The notes under the pieces are model-generated. The model ran no database searches, was not told the DNA's origin, and saw only the letters and a program-made list of their open reading frames with translations. The position numbers and the translations under genes were made by a program. From assembly GCF_029873635.1 (NCBI RefSeq), contig NC_080428.1:68319601-68383600 (forward strand): a stretch of 64,000 nucleotides of DNA, read 5' to 3'. This document shows positions 35,922-47,900 of this stretch, in pieces; position 1 is the first letter of the stretch; every line of letters starts with the position of its first letter. Source of the stretch: Malania oleifera (lineage: Eukaryota; Streptophyta; Magnoliopsida; Santalales; Ximeniaceae).

Positions 35922-38900
35922 TTGATATACAGGAAATGTTCACCAATGATATTTCTTTTGAAAGACATTTTAACTATAAAAAAAAAAAAATTTACGAAGA
36001 AAGGTCCTATTAGGGAATAAATAAATAAATATAGATAATAATATTTATGATCCAAAATATTGGGAAAATATAGATACCAAATTACGAAATTTACTAGTTG
36101 AAAAAGGTCCTATTAGGGATAATGATTTAATTTTTCCAAAAGATGAAAATTCAAGACATTTTTCAAATATATATTATATTCGAAAATTATCAAATGGAGA
36201 GAAACATGATAGAAAATGGCTTATACATTCCAAAGATTTAGATAGAGTATTTTGTTTTTGTTGTAAGTTATTCGGCCAAAAATTAAATAACCAACAACTA
36301 GCTAAAAATAATTTGACATTTCGTGGGAAAAATGAACGAATTTATCAAGAGAATAATGGAATTTTTTTAAGTTTAATTGAAATGATTGCAGAATTTGATC
36401 CAATAATGAAAGAATATATTCGACGTTTTCAACATGGTGAAATTCATAATCATTATCTTGGTCATAATATGCAAAATGAATTGATAAATTTATTAACTCT
36501 TAATATTAAAAAGAAAATTATGAAGCAAATCAATGAAACAAAATATTATTCAATCATACTCAATTGCACTCCGGATGTAAGTCATCAAGAACAAATGTCT
36601 TTAATAATACGATATTTGAATTTTTCTACAAGTCCAATTAAAATAGAAGAACATTTTATAGAATTTCTAAAAGTAGATGATACGTCAGGAGAATGACTCT
36701 TTAATGAATTAATAAATGTCATACAAAAATTTGAACTTGGTATTGAGAATACAAGAGGGCAAGGATATGATAATGGATCTAATATGAAAGGAAAACAACA
36801 AGGTGTACAAAAAAAACTATTAGATATAAATCCTAGAGCATTTTATACTCCGTGTGGTTGTCATAGTCTTAATCTAATACTTTGTGATATGGCTAATTGT
36901 TGTTCTAAAGCTATAACTTTTTTTGGAGTAGTACAACAAATATATACATTATTTTCTTCTTCTACGAAACGATGGAAAATTTTAACCAAATATGTACCAA
37001 ATTTAATTGTAAAATCATTATCACAAACACGTTGGGAAAGTCGAATAGAGAGTGTTAAGGCAATAAGGTTTCAAGCTTCTCAAATTAGAGATGCTTTACT
37101 TCAATTAGAAAAAACTAGTGATGATCCAAAAACAAAGAGTGAATCTTATTATATAGCAACTTATGAAATGGAAAATTTTGAATTCTTACTATGAATGATT
37201 ATTTGGTATGACATACTATTTGCTGTTAATTGTGTTAGTAAAAATTTACAATCAAAAGATATGTGTATTGATGTCGCCATTAATCAATTAAAAGGTTTTA
37301 TTATTTTTCTAAAAAATTATAGGGAAAATGGATTTATATCTTCTGTGATTTCAGCAAAAGAGATTGCACTTGAAATGAATATTGAACCTATATTTCGTAA
37401 AAAACGTGTAATTAATAAGAAAAAACAATTTGATGAGAATGCTAATGATGATACAACACACTTAGTTGAAGAATCTTTTAGGATTAATTTTTTCTTATAC
37501 ATAATAGATCAAGCTATTATTTCATTTGAGAGTAGATTTGAACAATTTCAAACATATGAGAATATTTTTGGTTTTTTATATGATTTAAAAATATTAAAAT
37601 TATTAGATGAGAATAATTTGAAACAAAAATGTTTGACACTTGAGAATATTTTAAAATGTGGAACACATTCAGATATTAATGGTTTTGATTTATTTTCAAA
37701 ATTGAGAATTTTAAAAGAAAGTTTGGAAGAAACAAGTACACCAATTGAAACATTAAACTTTATAAAAAAGGTAGTTTGTTTTTCAAATGCATTTATTGCT
37801 TATAGAATTTTATTAACGATACCTATGACAGTAGCTTCTGCAGAAAGAAATTTTTTCAAACTACAAACTTACTAAAAAACTTATTGCGATCAAAAAAAAA
37901 AACTATGTACAAGAAAATTAATGGATTGGCTATGTTATCAATAGAAAAGAAATCCACTTGAAAATCTAAATATTAAACTCCTTTGAATTAGTTGGATTTT
38001 TGCATTCTCAAAAAGCTAGAAAAATTAATTTTAAATAAAATTAAAAATTAAAAAAAATATTAAGGGTCCTTAATTAAATCATTCGCCTAGAGCCCCATAT
38101 TGTGAAGAGCCGGCCCTGGTTCTCCCCACACTTTAGAATTGCATGAAGACTGAAATTATCATTGGAACAAAGAAATTAAATTGTATGACAAGAATGAGGC
38201 TCAGAAGTTATGTTTGGATGGAACGGAATTAAAAGAACACCTCAACTTTGGTGTATTAAACAACTAGGGATATTCAGAAGAAGAAGATATGGTAGATCAA
38301 AACATGGATTCAGATAAGCGAGCCATGCATGAGCATTTTGTACCTTTCAACTACCAGCAACGTTTTCATTTGCAACTTTGATTTGAAGAAAGAAGACAAA
38401 ATAGTGTCAGATTACCCCGTACTAAAGTTGTATCTCATTTTAGCACGTCGTATTGACATAGAATGGAACGGATGACATAGTATGAAATTAGTAGCTTGTT
38501 AGGAAAGGGTTGAAGCCAATTAATGCCTCCAAAATTGCTACATCTTGTCTCATTACAGTTGGGATGCCGTGAAAGTTGCCATTCGGATAGAGGATGTGTA
38601 GGGTAATCCTCTTAGAGCTACAGGGACACTTCAATTCGAGAGCGCTATTTGTAGAGTTGTGAATGAGAAGTTGCTACACAGATGGGTAAAGGAGTTCAAA
38701 CTAGTCCAACTTGAAACACTAGAGCACTCCAATATAACTTCTAAGGTCTAACCAGCAATCAAGTGCTTCAAATGTCAAGGTTTTGTACATCAAGCTGCAC
38801 AATGTCCTAACCAAGACATGGCAAGTGCAGAAAAAGAAGAAGAAGAAGAAGAAGAAGAAGAAGATGACGACAATAACAACGATGATGATGAAGAATTCAA

Positions 38901-41900
38901 GTAATTGAAGCCGAGACACAAGTCCCAACTGCATTAGTGAGATGGGCAACGTGAAAAGCAATTAGTATTCACACTATAGTTTCCTCCACCAAATGTGAAA
39001 AATTGGAGATAGATCTCAAACCTTTGAAAACAGAAGTGATTGGTCTGCGGCTCTATTAGGTTTACCTTTGGTTGTTGATCTGAGGGAGTATACAGTAGTT
39101 TCTCAAGGAGCTGTGGTGAAGTTAAATTTGGACAATGAACCATATCCCAATCCATACATCACTCAGATAAGAAAATATCATAGGCCATCCATGATTGTTT
39201 GATAGGAGGATTAAGAATGAAGCCTAAGAAAATTCTTATATCCTCTCTATCCTCATGAAGAAGTACAAGTTACTGCAATCTTCACATCTTCCACTCGCCA
39301 AATTACAGCACATGATTGGTTCCTTTCTTATGAAACAAGATGATTATTTCCATGGTTATGGACTCCTTGGTGTTTCCCCAGGTCGGCAAAGTTGATTTCT
39401 TCTTTAATGCGGGGACCGGATGTAGGATAGGAAGTAGGTAATTGGATGAATTAATTAAATCCAATTTAGACACCTCATCTTACTCGTGACTTTCTTTATA
39501 GCAAGCACACTATATCAGACCTATAGTTAAAGATCACATAGCACCACAGTATATATATATACGAACCTATACAAAACACTTTCTCTTTCTCAGTGCTTTT
39601 GTTAAGGCTCCTGGCTCCTCGTTGGTAGAACACAACCAACATCATATTGAGCCACCAACTTCAAAGAATAGGATCAAAGGGATAAATCCAAGTGTTTCTA
39701 GTAGTTATTATGTGCATATATAGTGCAATTAGTAGGCTTATGTGGGTGAGGATTTGAAATATTTGGGCCTTTTAGAAGTTTATTTGTACTTGTATCCCTA
39801 GTTGTTTATTTGTAATCTTCTTGCGTCTTTAGGCCTTCTTACAAGTAGGGTGTGAAAGCCAAGTAAGAACAAGGGAACGTTTGGTGTCGTCTCTATTTTA
39901 TGTTTTCTATTTTTGTTGTTGTACAGTGAAGAAATAGGTTATGACAAGTTCTTCATGTTGCTAGTTTTTTCCTCCCGTCATATCTCCTTCACGTCCTTTT
40001 TCATCTTCCTTCTTCTTCTCTCCCTTCTCCTTTTTCTCTTCCAAATTCCCTCTTGGCAGCAATCCCTTTTTTGCTATTTAGCATCTAGATGTTTGATCAT
40101 CATTACTAGGAGCAGATGGGTTCTTCATGACATCAAATGTTATTAGGAATCAAGGGGATGGAGGACTCCAATAAACCCAACCAAAGTAATGTTCATTTGA
40201 GTCATAGTCAAAAGCACGCCTGAGGCGTGCCTAGGCACGAGGCGCATAGAGGCAACAAGACCAGCGCCTCATCACTACAGAGGTGAGGCGACCTGCAAGA
40301 GGTGCAGGTAGCCGCACTGATTCTTCAGCGCAGTGAGTCACGCCTTGAAATTTTTGAAGCTGATAAGAAATAAAACGTAGCCAGAACTAGTCCCAGCCCT
40401 AGCCCTTCGTCTTTGACCCTTCGAAGCAGCAAGAAACCAGCAGGAGAAGTTCATATTCGACCAATTGATCCTTCGAAGCAGTACAAAACCAGCAGGAGCC
40501 CTTCGTCTTTGATCCTTTGAAGTTCGAACCAGCACGAGGCTTTCGTCTTCAACCCTTCGAACCAGCAGGAGTCTCCATTTTCAAGACGTTCAGCCAGAGG
40601 AGCACCTTCAGTCAATTCATCTTTCGAGCCTTCAAACCGAGCAGAAGTCCTTCATCGTCAAGGTTAGAGCTTTTGGAGCAGACATCAGGATGCATCAATT
40701 TCAAAACTGGACAATCGTATAGTCTTCTGTTCTCCTTCAGCCTTATTCTGCTTCGTCTCCTTCTTCTGCTTCAGTTCTTAGTGCTTTTTTTTCAGTTCTT
40801 ATTTCATCTTTCTTCTTCTCAGTTCTTCTGGCTTCTTCTTCTTGTCTCACGGGATTCTTGTTCAGCTTATTATTCTTCTCTTTTTCAGTTCTTCTTCAGA
40901 TTCCTGCCGCCTCCTGCGGCTGTTTCTTGTGTTATATAATATTAGACTGCATTATAAGCCTCAGTAATGTTAATACTTATGTAATGTGCTAAATAATTTT
41001 ATGTAGTTTAACTAGCAAAGTATATATACCCTTATAATAATTTATAAGATTTTTTACTAAATTTTGCTGCTGGTTTGTAAATTTGTTTGGAAATGCAAGG
41101 GTGACAAACATATATTTTTTTCTGAAAATCTATAAAACATAACAAACATTTTTTGTACACGTCATAGTAGCTGCTTCGTTTATTGTACTCTCTTCTTTTG
41201 ATATTGAAGATGTTTTTGGGCCTTCAGCAAGCAATTTTATTTCATTTCTAATTTGAAGCTTGAAATCTTGCTTGCGTAATTATGTTGAACTATGTTTGTT
41301 TCACTTGGAACTTGGTACTTGGTTGTCATAATTACTATTGAATATTTTGGCATTTTAAATTCTAATATAACTATTGATGTGTTTTTGTATCAATTACCCA
41401 CCAAATAGGCATTGTACACAATTTTAATAATTGTGCACCTCATGAACTTCGTGAGGCATGCGCCTTCGCCTTGCGCCTCGCCTCCAAGTACCCTCTGCGC
41501 CTCGGTGCGCCTTGCGCCTTTGACTACTATGATTGGTGTAGATGAAGACTCGAAAGACATTTAATACCAAATCATACAAACTATATATTTTTTTCTGAAA
41601 TATATTAACATATAACATTTTTTACCGAATTTAGCTGCTGTTTTATTGTACTCTCTTCTTTTGATATTGAAGATGTTTTTGGTCCTTCAGCTGGCAATTT
41701 TATTTCCTTTATTAATTTGATGCTGGAACTCTGCTGCGTAATTATGTTGAAATATGTGTTTCACGTCAAATGTTTCTTTGGTTGTAAGAATTACTATGAA
41801 ATTATTGGCACCATTTTAAATTCGAATAGAACTATTGATGTGTTTTTATCAATTACCCACCAAATAGGCATGCCCCCACTTTTGAAAATGTGACCTCATG

Positions 41901-44900
41901 ACTTACGTGAGGGTGCGCCTTTGCATTGCGCACCAGTCGGCCACTCCAAGCCCCTTGCGCCTCGGCGCACCTTGCGCCTCGGCGCACCTTGCGCCTTTGA
42001 CTACTATGATTGGAGTAGATGAAGACTCGAAAGACATTTAATACCAAATCACAACTATCAAAACCTCCCCTTAATTTTCAAATCAAACAAGATGCATTCC
42101 TTAATGCAGCAAAATTCCTAATTATTGTGCTAATTATTATTTACATGCTAGTTATATTCCCTTCTCAAATAAGTGGCACTTTAAAATATAATTCTATTAC
42201 TACACCTTTTATTTTCTATTTCATTTAAATTAGGATTTCCATGTATATAAAATACCATTTAACACTAGGTATGAGATGTAGGACACTTTTCCTCTTTTCT
42301 CTTCTCTCCTTTGTCTTTTCCCCCCCCCCCCCCTTCCCCCTTTTCTTCTTTGCCCCCCTTCTTTCTTCCTCCTCTACGTCCCCCCTAGCCCCTCATATCC
42401 CATTTTATGATTAACTGTTAAAGCCTTCATTGACATGAGATGCATTTCAACACGGTGTCCAATGGATAAAACTATGTAACTAACAACCACATTCACTTCT
42501 AAATCATGAAAGAAAACAAATGCAAGTCACATTTTCATTGTCATGTCTACAGTAAGGCCATTGCCTTCTCCAATATATCATGATTATGAATTATTATGCA
42601 TAAGTGCCAAGGATGTGCTTTTGTGTGGTTCACATTATAAGCACTACCTAATTTAACTAAAAGAACAACCAATCAGTAAACCATCAAATCCTAATACCTT
42701 ACGTTTTAAAGCTCAGAATCAACTTGATGTAGGATCAGAAGCAGGTATTTGGATGGGTCATTTTGACCCAATTTGCAGGCCTATGTCGAAAAACAGGGTC
42801 AATGGTTTATTGGACCCTAAACCCAAATGTACTTAATTAGTTGTCTATTATGTGTGTTAAGTTTGCTTGTAGTAGGATTATGTATTTTGGGGGCTTGTTT
42901 GTAATCTTTGTGTATTTTAAGGGTATGTTTGTAATTTCATCTAGTTTTACAGGTACATCTGTAATTTCATGTGTTGAAGGCTTTCTTATAAATATTGTCA
43001 TGTAGAAGGTGATTGTTGAATGTGAATTTGAAAGTGTGAATGGGTGTGACTTAACCTTGTATGCATCCTCTATCTATCTCTTCTCTCTAATCTTGGCCAT
43101 TACTCTTCTTTCTTCTTCTCTTTTCCTTTGCTCTATCTCTCCTACATTCTTGCATGGTTGCAGATCAGGTGAGGCTGTCCTGATCATTTGGGACTCGATT
43201 AAACAATTGATCACATCTTCTCCATTCAATTCCCCCATCATTCCCCGTTCACTTCTCTTCTCCCCCACTCTTCTATGTTTCATTTACTTCGTCCCTCTAC
43301 CCGCTCCTATTCGATTTCTCTGTCTGTGCTTTCTCTATTGTTTTCTTCCTTCTGTTTTGTCCCTGCTGCAAGCAGCATACTTCTACTCTCCCATTCTCTT
43401 CCTTGTGCCCGATAGTTCTCATTTTTCCCTAAAATTGCTCTTTTCTCCTATCTACCTGTTTTCTCGTATAGCATTATCGTATATCACTCTCAAAATCTCC
43501 CATCTGGAAGCCATCCAGGAATCTAAATCCCAATCCCATATTTCATCCCCTTCAGTCATCCTCTCCGCTTTGAAATTTCTGTCTAAAAAAAACACTGAAG
43601 AGCAGTTCTGATCTTTTCAAAAACTCCAGTCATGTCCTCATTTTTCAACGCTTTCCCGAAAGATTTTCGCTACATCTCCACTAGCATCAGAACAGAAACC
43701 CCCGAAACCATCCCCCTTAAAATTTCATCACCGTCTAGCCACTGATGAAGCCCCACATGGCAGCTGAGATATTTCCAGCTGAACCCCCACTCGAAATCCC
43801 CAACTTCCCGTGTGTTTCTCTGTTCTGTTCTTTCTCTATTCTTTTTCTTCATCTGTTTTGTCCCTGCTGCCAGCAGCCTCTTCTCTCCTCAATTCTCTTC
43901 CCCTGTTCCCTTCTTTCTAATGTTCTCCCTAAATTCTCTTTTTCTCTCTTATCTTCCCTGTTTTCTCTATAGCCTTCTATTTCTCACTCTCAAAATCTCC
44001 CATCTGGAAGCCATCCAGGAATCTAAATCCCAATCCCATATTTCATCCCCTTCAGTCATCCTCTCCGCTTTGAAATTTCTGTCTAAAAAAAACACTGAAG
44101 AGCAGTTCTGATCTTTTTCAAAAACTCCAGTCGTGTCCTCATTTTTCAACGCTTTCCCGAAAGATTTTCGCTACATCTCCACTAGCAACAGAACAGAAAC
44201 CCCTGAAACCGTCCCCCTTAAAATTTCATCACCGTCTAGCCACTGATGAAGCCCCACATGGCAGCTGAAATATTTCCAGCTGAACCCCCACTCAAAATCC
44301 CCAACTTCCTGTGTTTTTCTCCTGACACCACCACCACAATCCCCACCCCCAAATCGACCTTCATCTGGAAATCCCTTTGCTATGGCTGATGCAGCCGAAG
44401 CACCAGTGGCGCGCATGAGGAAACTTTCCAGTCTGCTTTATATGATCAGTTTCACGAGAAATTGCTCCAGCCACAATATTTTTGGTTTTCTCCATGATAT
44501 TTCAGCAAGATATTTTGATTGTGGACATGATATTTGCGAGCAAGCATGATAATTTGATTTGAAAAGCTAGAAATTTGATTGCCAACATCAAGAATCAGAC
44601 CACATTGCTGCCATTTGTAAGTTGTTTATCAGGGTTTGTTTTACTTGAAGATTGTTCCTAAGAAATTGAGAGTGAAGTTTGTGGTTTGATGAATAGATTG
44701 AGGATTGTTAGCAAACTGTCTAAGAATCATTGGTGATATATAAGTACAACATGGTTACCAATGTTGAATTGTCTGCGAATGTAGAATTATTGTCTAATAG
44801 GATACAAAACATGGAAAATGCTTTGGAGACTATTACCAATGGCTTTGAATAGGCTAACAATCGAAGTTGCAACCTTAAGTAAAAGGCCCATGGATTTTCC

Positions 44901-47900
44901 AACCAAACAAAAAGGTTTGGCGTTGCGTGAGGGCCTAAATGATCATTTGAGTTGAGGGAATTAAACTAGAAGTCTCATATTTTAATGGTAATGGTTCTCC
45001 TGATGATTTATATGATTGAGTGTAATCTTTGGAGTACTATCTAACATGATATGACATGAATGAGACTAGAAAACTACATTTGGCTGAAACAATTGAAGTG
45101 AAATGCTAGAATTTGGTCCATTACACAACTAAAGATCATTAGAAGAAGGAGAGTTGGTGAGATTATAGCATGGGATGTGATGAAGCGAACCATGCAAGAG
45201 CAATTTGTGCCTCCTAATTATCAACAGCATGTTCATCTCCACTCGTACTGACATAGAATGGAAAGAGAATGTGATGATACCTTTGTACAAGAAAGGGTTG
45301 AAGCCAGCTATTGCCTCCATACTTATTGCATGTCATCTCATTATAGTTGAGAATGCAATATAGGATGCACTCAGATTGAGGAGGATATGCAACATAATCT
45401 TTCTAGGGCTACATCAACCCATCTGTTTGAGAAGAGTACTAGTGGAGTTGTGCAAGAGAACACAGTTAAGCAATTGGGCAAAAAAATTCAGAATAATACC
45501 CCTTGGAAAACTCCTAAGCATTCTAGAACAACTTCTAAGGGCCACCCATCACTCAAATGCTTTAAATGTCACGGTTTTGGGCATCAGGCCACACAGCACC
45601 CCAACCAAGTCATGACTGTTGTAGAAAAAGGTGATGATGATGATGATGGCGCTCAAGTAGTTGAAGTTGAAAGAGAGATCCTAAGTGACTTAGATGATGA
45701 TGGTAACGTGAAAATCTGTTTAGTGCTTCGACATATGCGCTTCTCTCACAAGGTTGAAGAAAAAGAAGATTTGGGGCAAACCAACATCTTTCAAACTTAG
45801 GTTATTTGCCAAAAGCAGCTTTGCTCTTTCATTATTGATCTTGGTAGTTGCAGAAATGTATTTTCTAAAGAAGCTGTAAAGAAGTTAAATTTGAAAGTTA
45901 AATATCATCCTAATCCATGCAAAATTGCTTGGGAGAATAATACCAACTTGAAGGTCCATGGTCGTTGCTTACTTACCTTCAAGATTGGTTCCATTTTGGA
46001 AATAGTGCAATGTGATATCCTTCCTCTCAAAATCCTTTCTGGCCGTCCATGGTAATTTCATAGGAAGGTTAAGAATGATGCATATGAGAGTTCTTATTCC
46101 CTCACCATTGACAAGAATAAGTATTAAGTTGATTCCATCTCGAGCTCTTCCATTCACCAAGTTGAAGCATACTGCCAATTCTTTCCTTATGAAGCAAGAT
46201 GAATCTGTTCATGGCAATGGACTCCTTGGTATTTTCCCCAACTCAACGAAGTTGAGTTCTTTTCGGAAAGAGAGAATTAATGTAGGATGAGAAGCAGGTA
46301 TATGAATGGACCATTTTGAACCAATTCAAGGCCTATGTTGAAGAATAGAGTCAATGTTTATTGGGTCCTAAACCCAAATGAGCTTAGTTAATTAGTTGTC
46401 TATTATGAGTGTTCAGTTTGTTTGTAGTATGATTGTGTATTTTGGGGGGTTTTTTCTAATATTTGTGTATTTTAAGGGTATGATTGCAATTTAACCTATT
46501 TTTAGGGGTATGTGTATAATTTCATGTGTTAGAGGCTTTCCTAGAAATAGTGTGTGAAAGACATGTAGAAGTAGGGGTGGCAACATAGGTTAACGGGTTA
46601 GGTCTGGGTGAGTCATAGACAGATAGGGGTTAAACGGGTTCGGGTTCAAGTCGACCTGTTTAATATCAGGTGACTAACATATAAACCCAAACCTGCTCAT
46701 TTAATAAATCGGTTGTAAACGGGTGACCAATTTTAAAAAAAAATAGTTTATAAATTTTAATTTTTTCTTAATTTTTTTTTTTAAGGAAAAACACTCTTTA
46801 TTTTATTTATTAAATTTTTAAAAATATAAAATGTAAAAAAAAAAAAAAATGTTTGTACATCTCCTTGAGATGAGTAAGACGAAGACTAAGAGGGAGACGG
46901 AGAAGAAGGGGGAGGCTGAGACGGAGAGTGAGAGCTAAGAGGTAGACTAAGAGTGAGAGGGCTTTCCCCTTCTCCAAAACTGAACCAACATAAAACATTT
47001 TCAGTTTTTTCCCAAATCAAACTAGGTTTAGCAAAAATTTTAGTATTCCCATCCAATAAAGCCAACCATCATTGTCGAAAAAATCCCATGCAACCCAAGA
47101 AGTGTTTGAGAAGAAGAAATTGAACCATTCAACGCAAAATCAAATATTGGGATAATCAAATAATAAGACAGACAAAACAAAACAGACACATTAGATCGCA
47201 GTCCGCGGAGGTAGAGTTACCAGAAGAGAGGGTGTGAAGTGGTTATGTATCGATCTTCTATTGTCGATCATCTGCTCTTGGGTGGAAGAGGAGGAGGAGG
47301 AGGAAGAAGAAGAAGAAGAAGAAGAAGAATTGAAGACATTACCTGAGACTAAGGGAGGCGGCAAGTGCAGGGAGCAACGACCGGTTAGGTTTCATTGTAT
47401 GTATATGTATATAGCAAGATAAAAGGGTCACCCAACGGGTACCCGACCCAAACCTGCCTAACCCGTTTAATCAACGAGTCTACTTGTATTAAATCCAAAC
47501 TCAATTTAAACGGGCGGGACATGGGTCACATGTCGGGTTTCGACTCGTTTTGCCACCCTTACGTAGAAGGTGGTTGTTGAATTTGATTTTAGAAGTGAAT
47601 GTGTGATTTCCCCTAGTTTCTCCTCTCTCCTCTCCTCTCCTCTCCATCTCTTCCTTCTTCCTTCTTCCTTCTCCGTTCTTCCCTTTTCCTCCCCTCTGTC
47701 TCTCCTACATTTTTTCATGGCAGCAGATCATTGATGTTGTCCCGCATCACAACTAGCACCAAACTCACTGCAACAAAGCAATAGGGAAAATGGTGTTTAT
47801 TATCTTTCGAGTATCATCATAATGTGTCATGAGTCAAGCTTGTTTACGGCATTATGCTTGTCTATGACTGCTTGCCTTGTGTACATGGGATGGTATATAC

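Larger units (their letters stand above)
34996..38118 (+). mobile_element. hAT DNA transposon, 3.1 kb, with 8-bp target duplication
   Basis: The ends are CAAGGACGGCTCTGCC (34996) and, read inward from 38118, CAGGGCCGGCTCTTCAC, imperfect hAT-type inverted repeats. Both sides carry GTTCTCCC (34988-34995 and 38119-38126), a perfect 8-bp target duplication as made by hAT transposases. The inner ends share CGCCTAGGGCCCC/CGCCTAGAGCCCC. The interior encodes one hAT transposase, now broken. It lies in the CUL3 intron, opposite to the gene. Confidence 0.95.
42728..47730 (+). mobile_element. Gypsy retrotransposon, internally deleted, two LTRs
   Basis: The 5' LTR (42728-43167) and 3' LTR (46281-47730, carrying a 990-bp insertion) both start TGTAGGAT(C/G)AGAAGCAGG and end near GCAGATCA. 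Between them are a leader with a 500-bp tandem duplication, a decayed gag (from about 44751) and the protease region. RT, RNase H and integrase are missing. A purine-rich GGAAAGAGAGAA tract precedes the 3' LTR. TTGA flanks both outer ends (42724-42727 and 47731-47734), a possible short target duplication. It lies antisense in the CUL3 intron. Confidence 0.8.

Noticed and set aside
43009-43611. 200-aa open frame in the gypsy LTR and leader
   Set aside because: Composition follows the pyrimidine-rich LTR. The frame crosses the LTR border and ends in the duplicated block, whose second copy has a different N-terminus (43812-44111).
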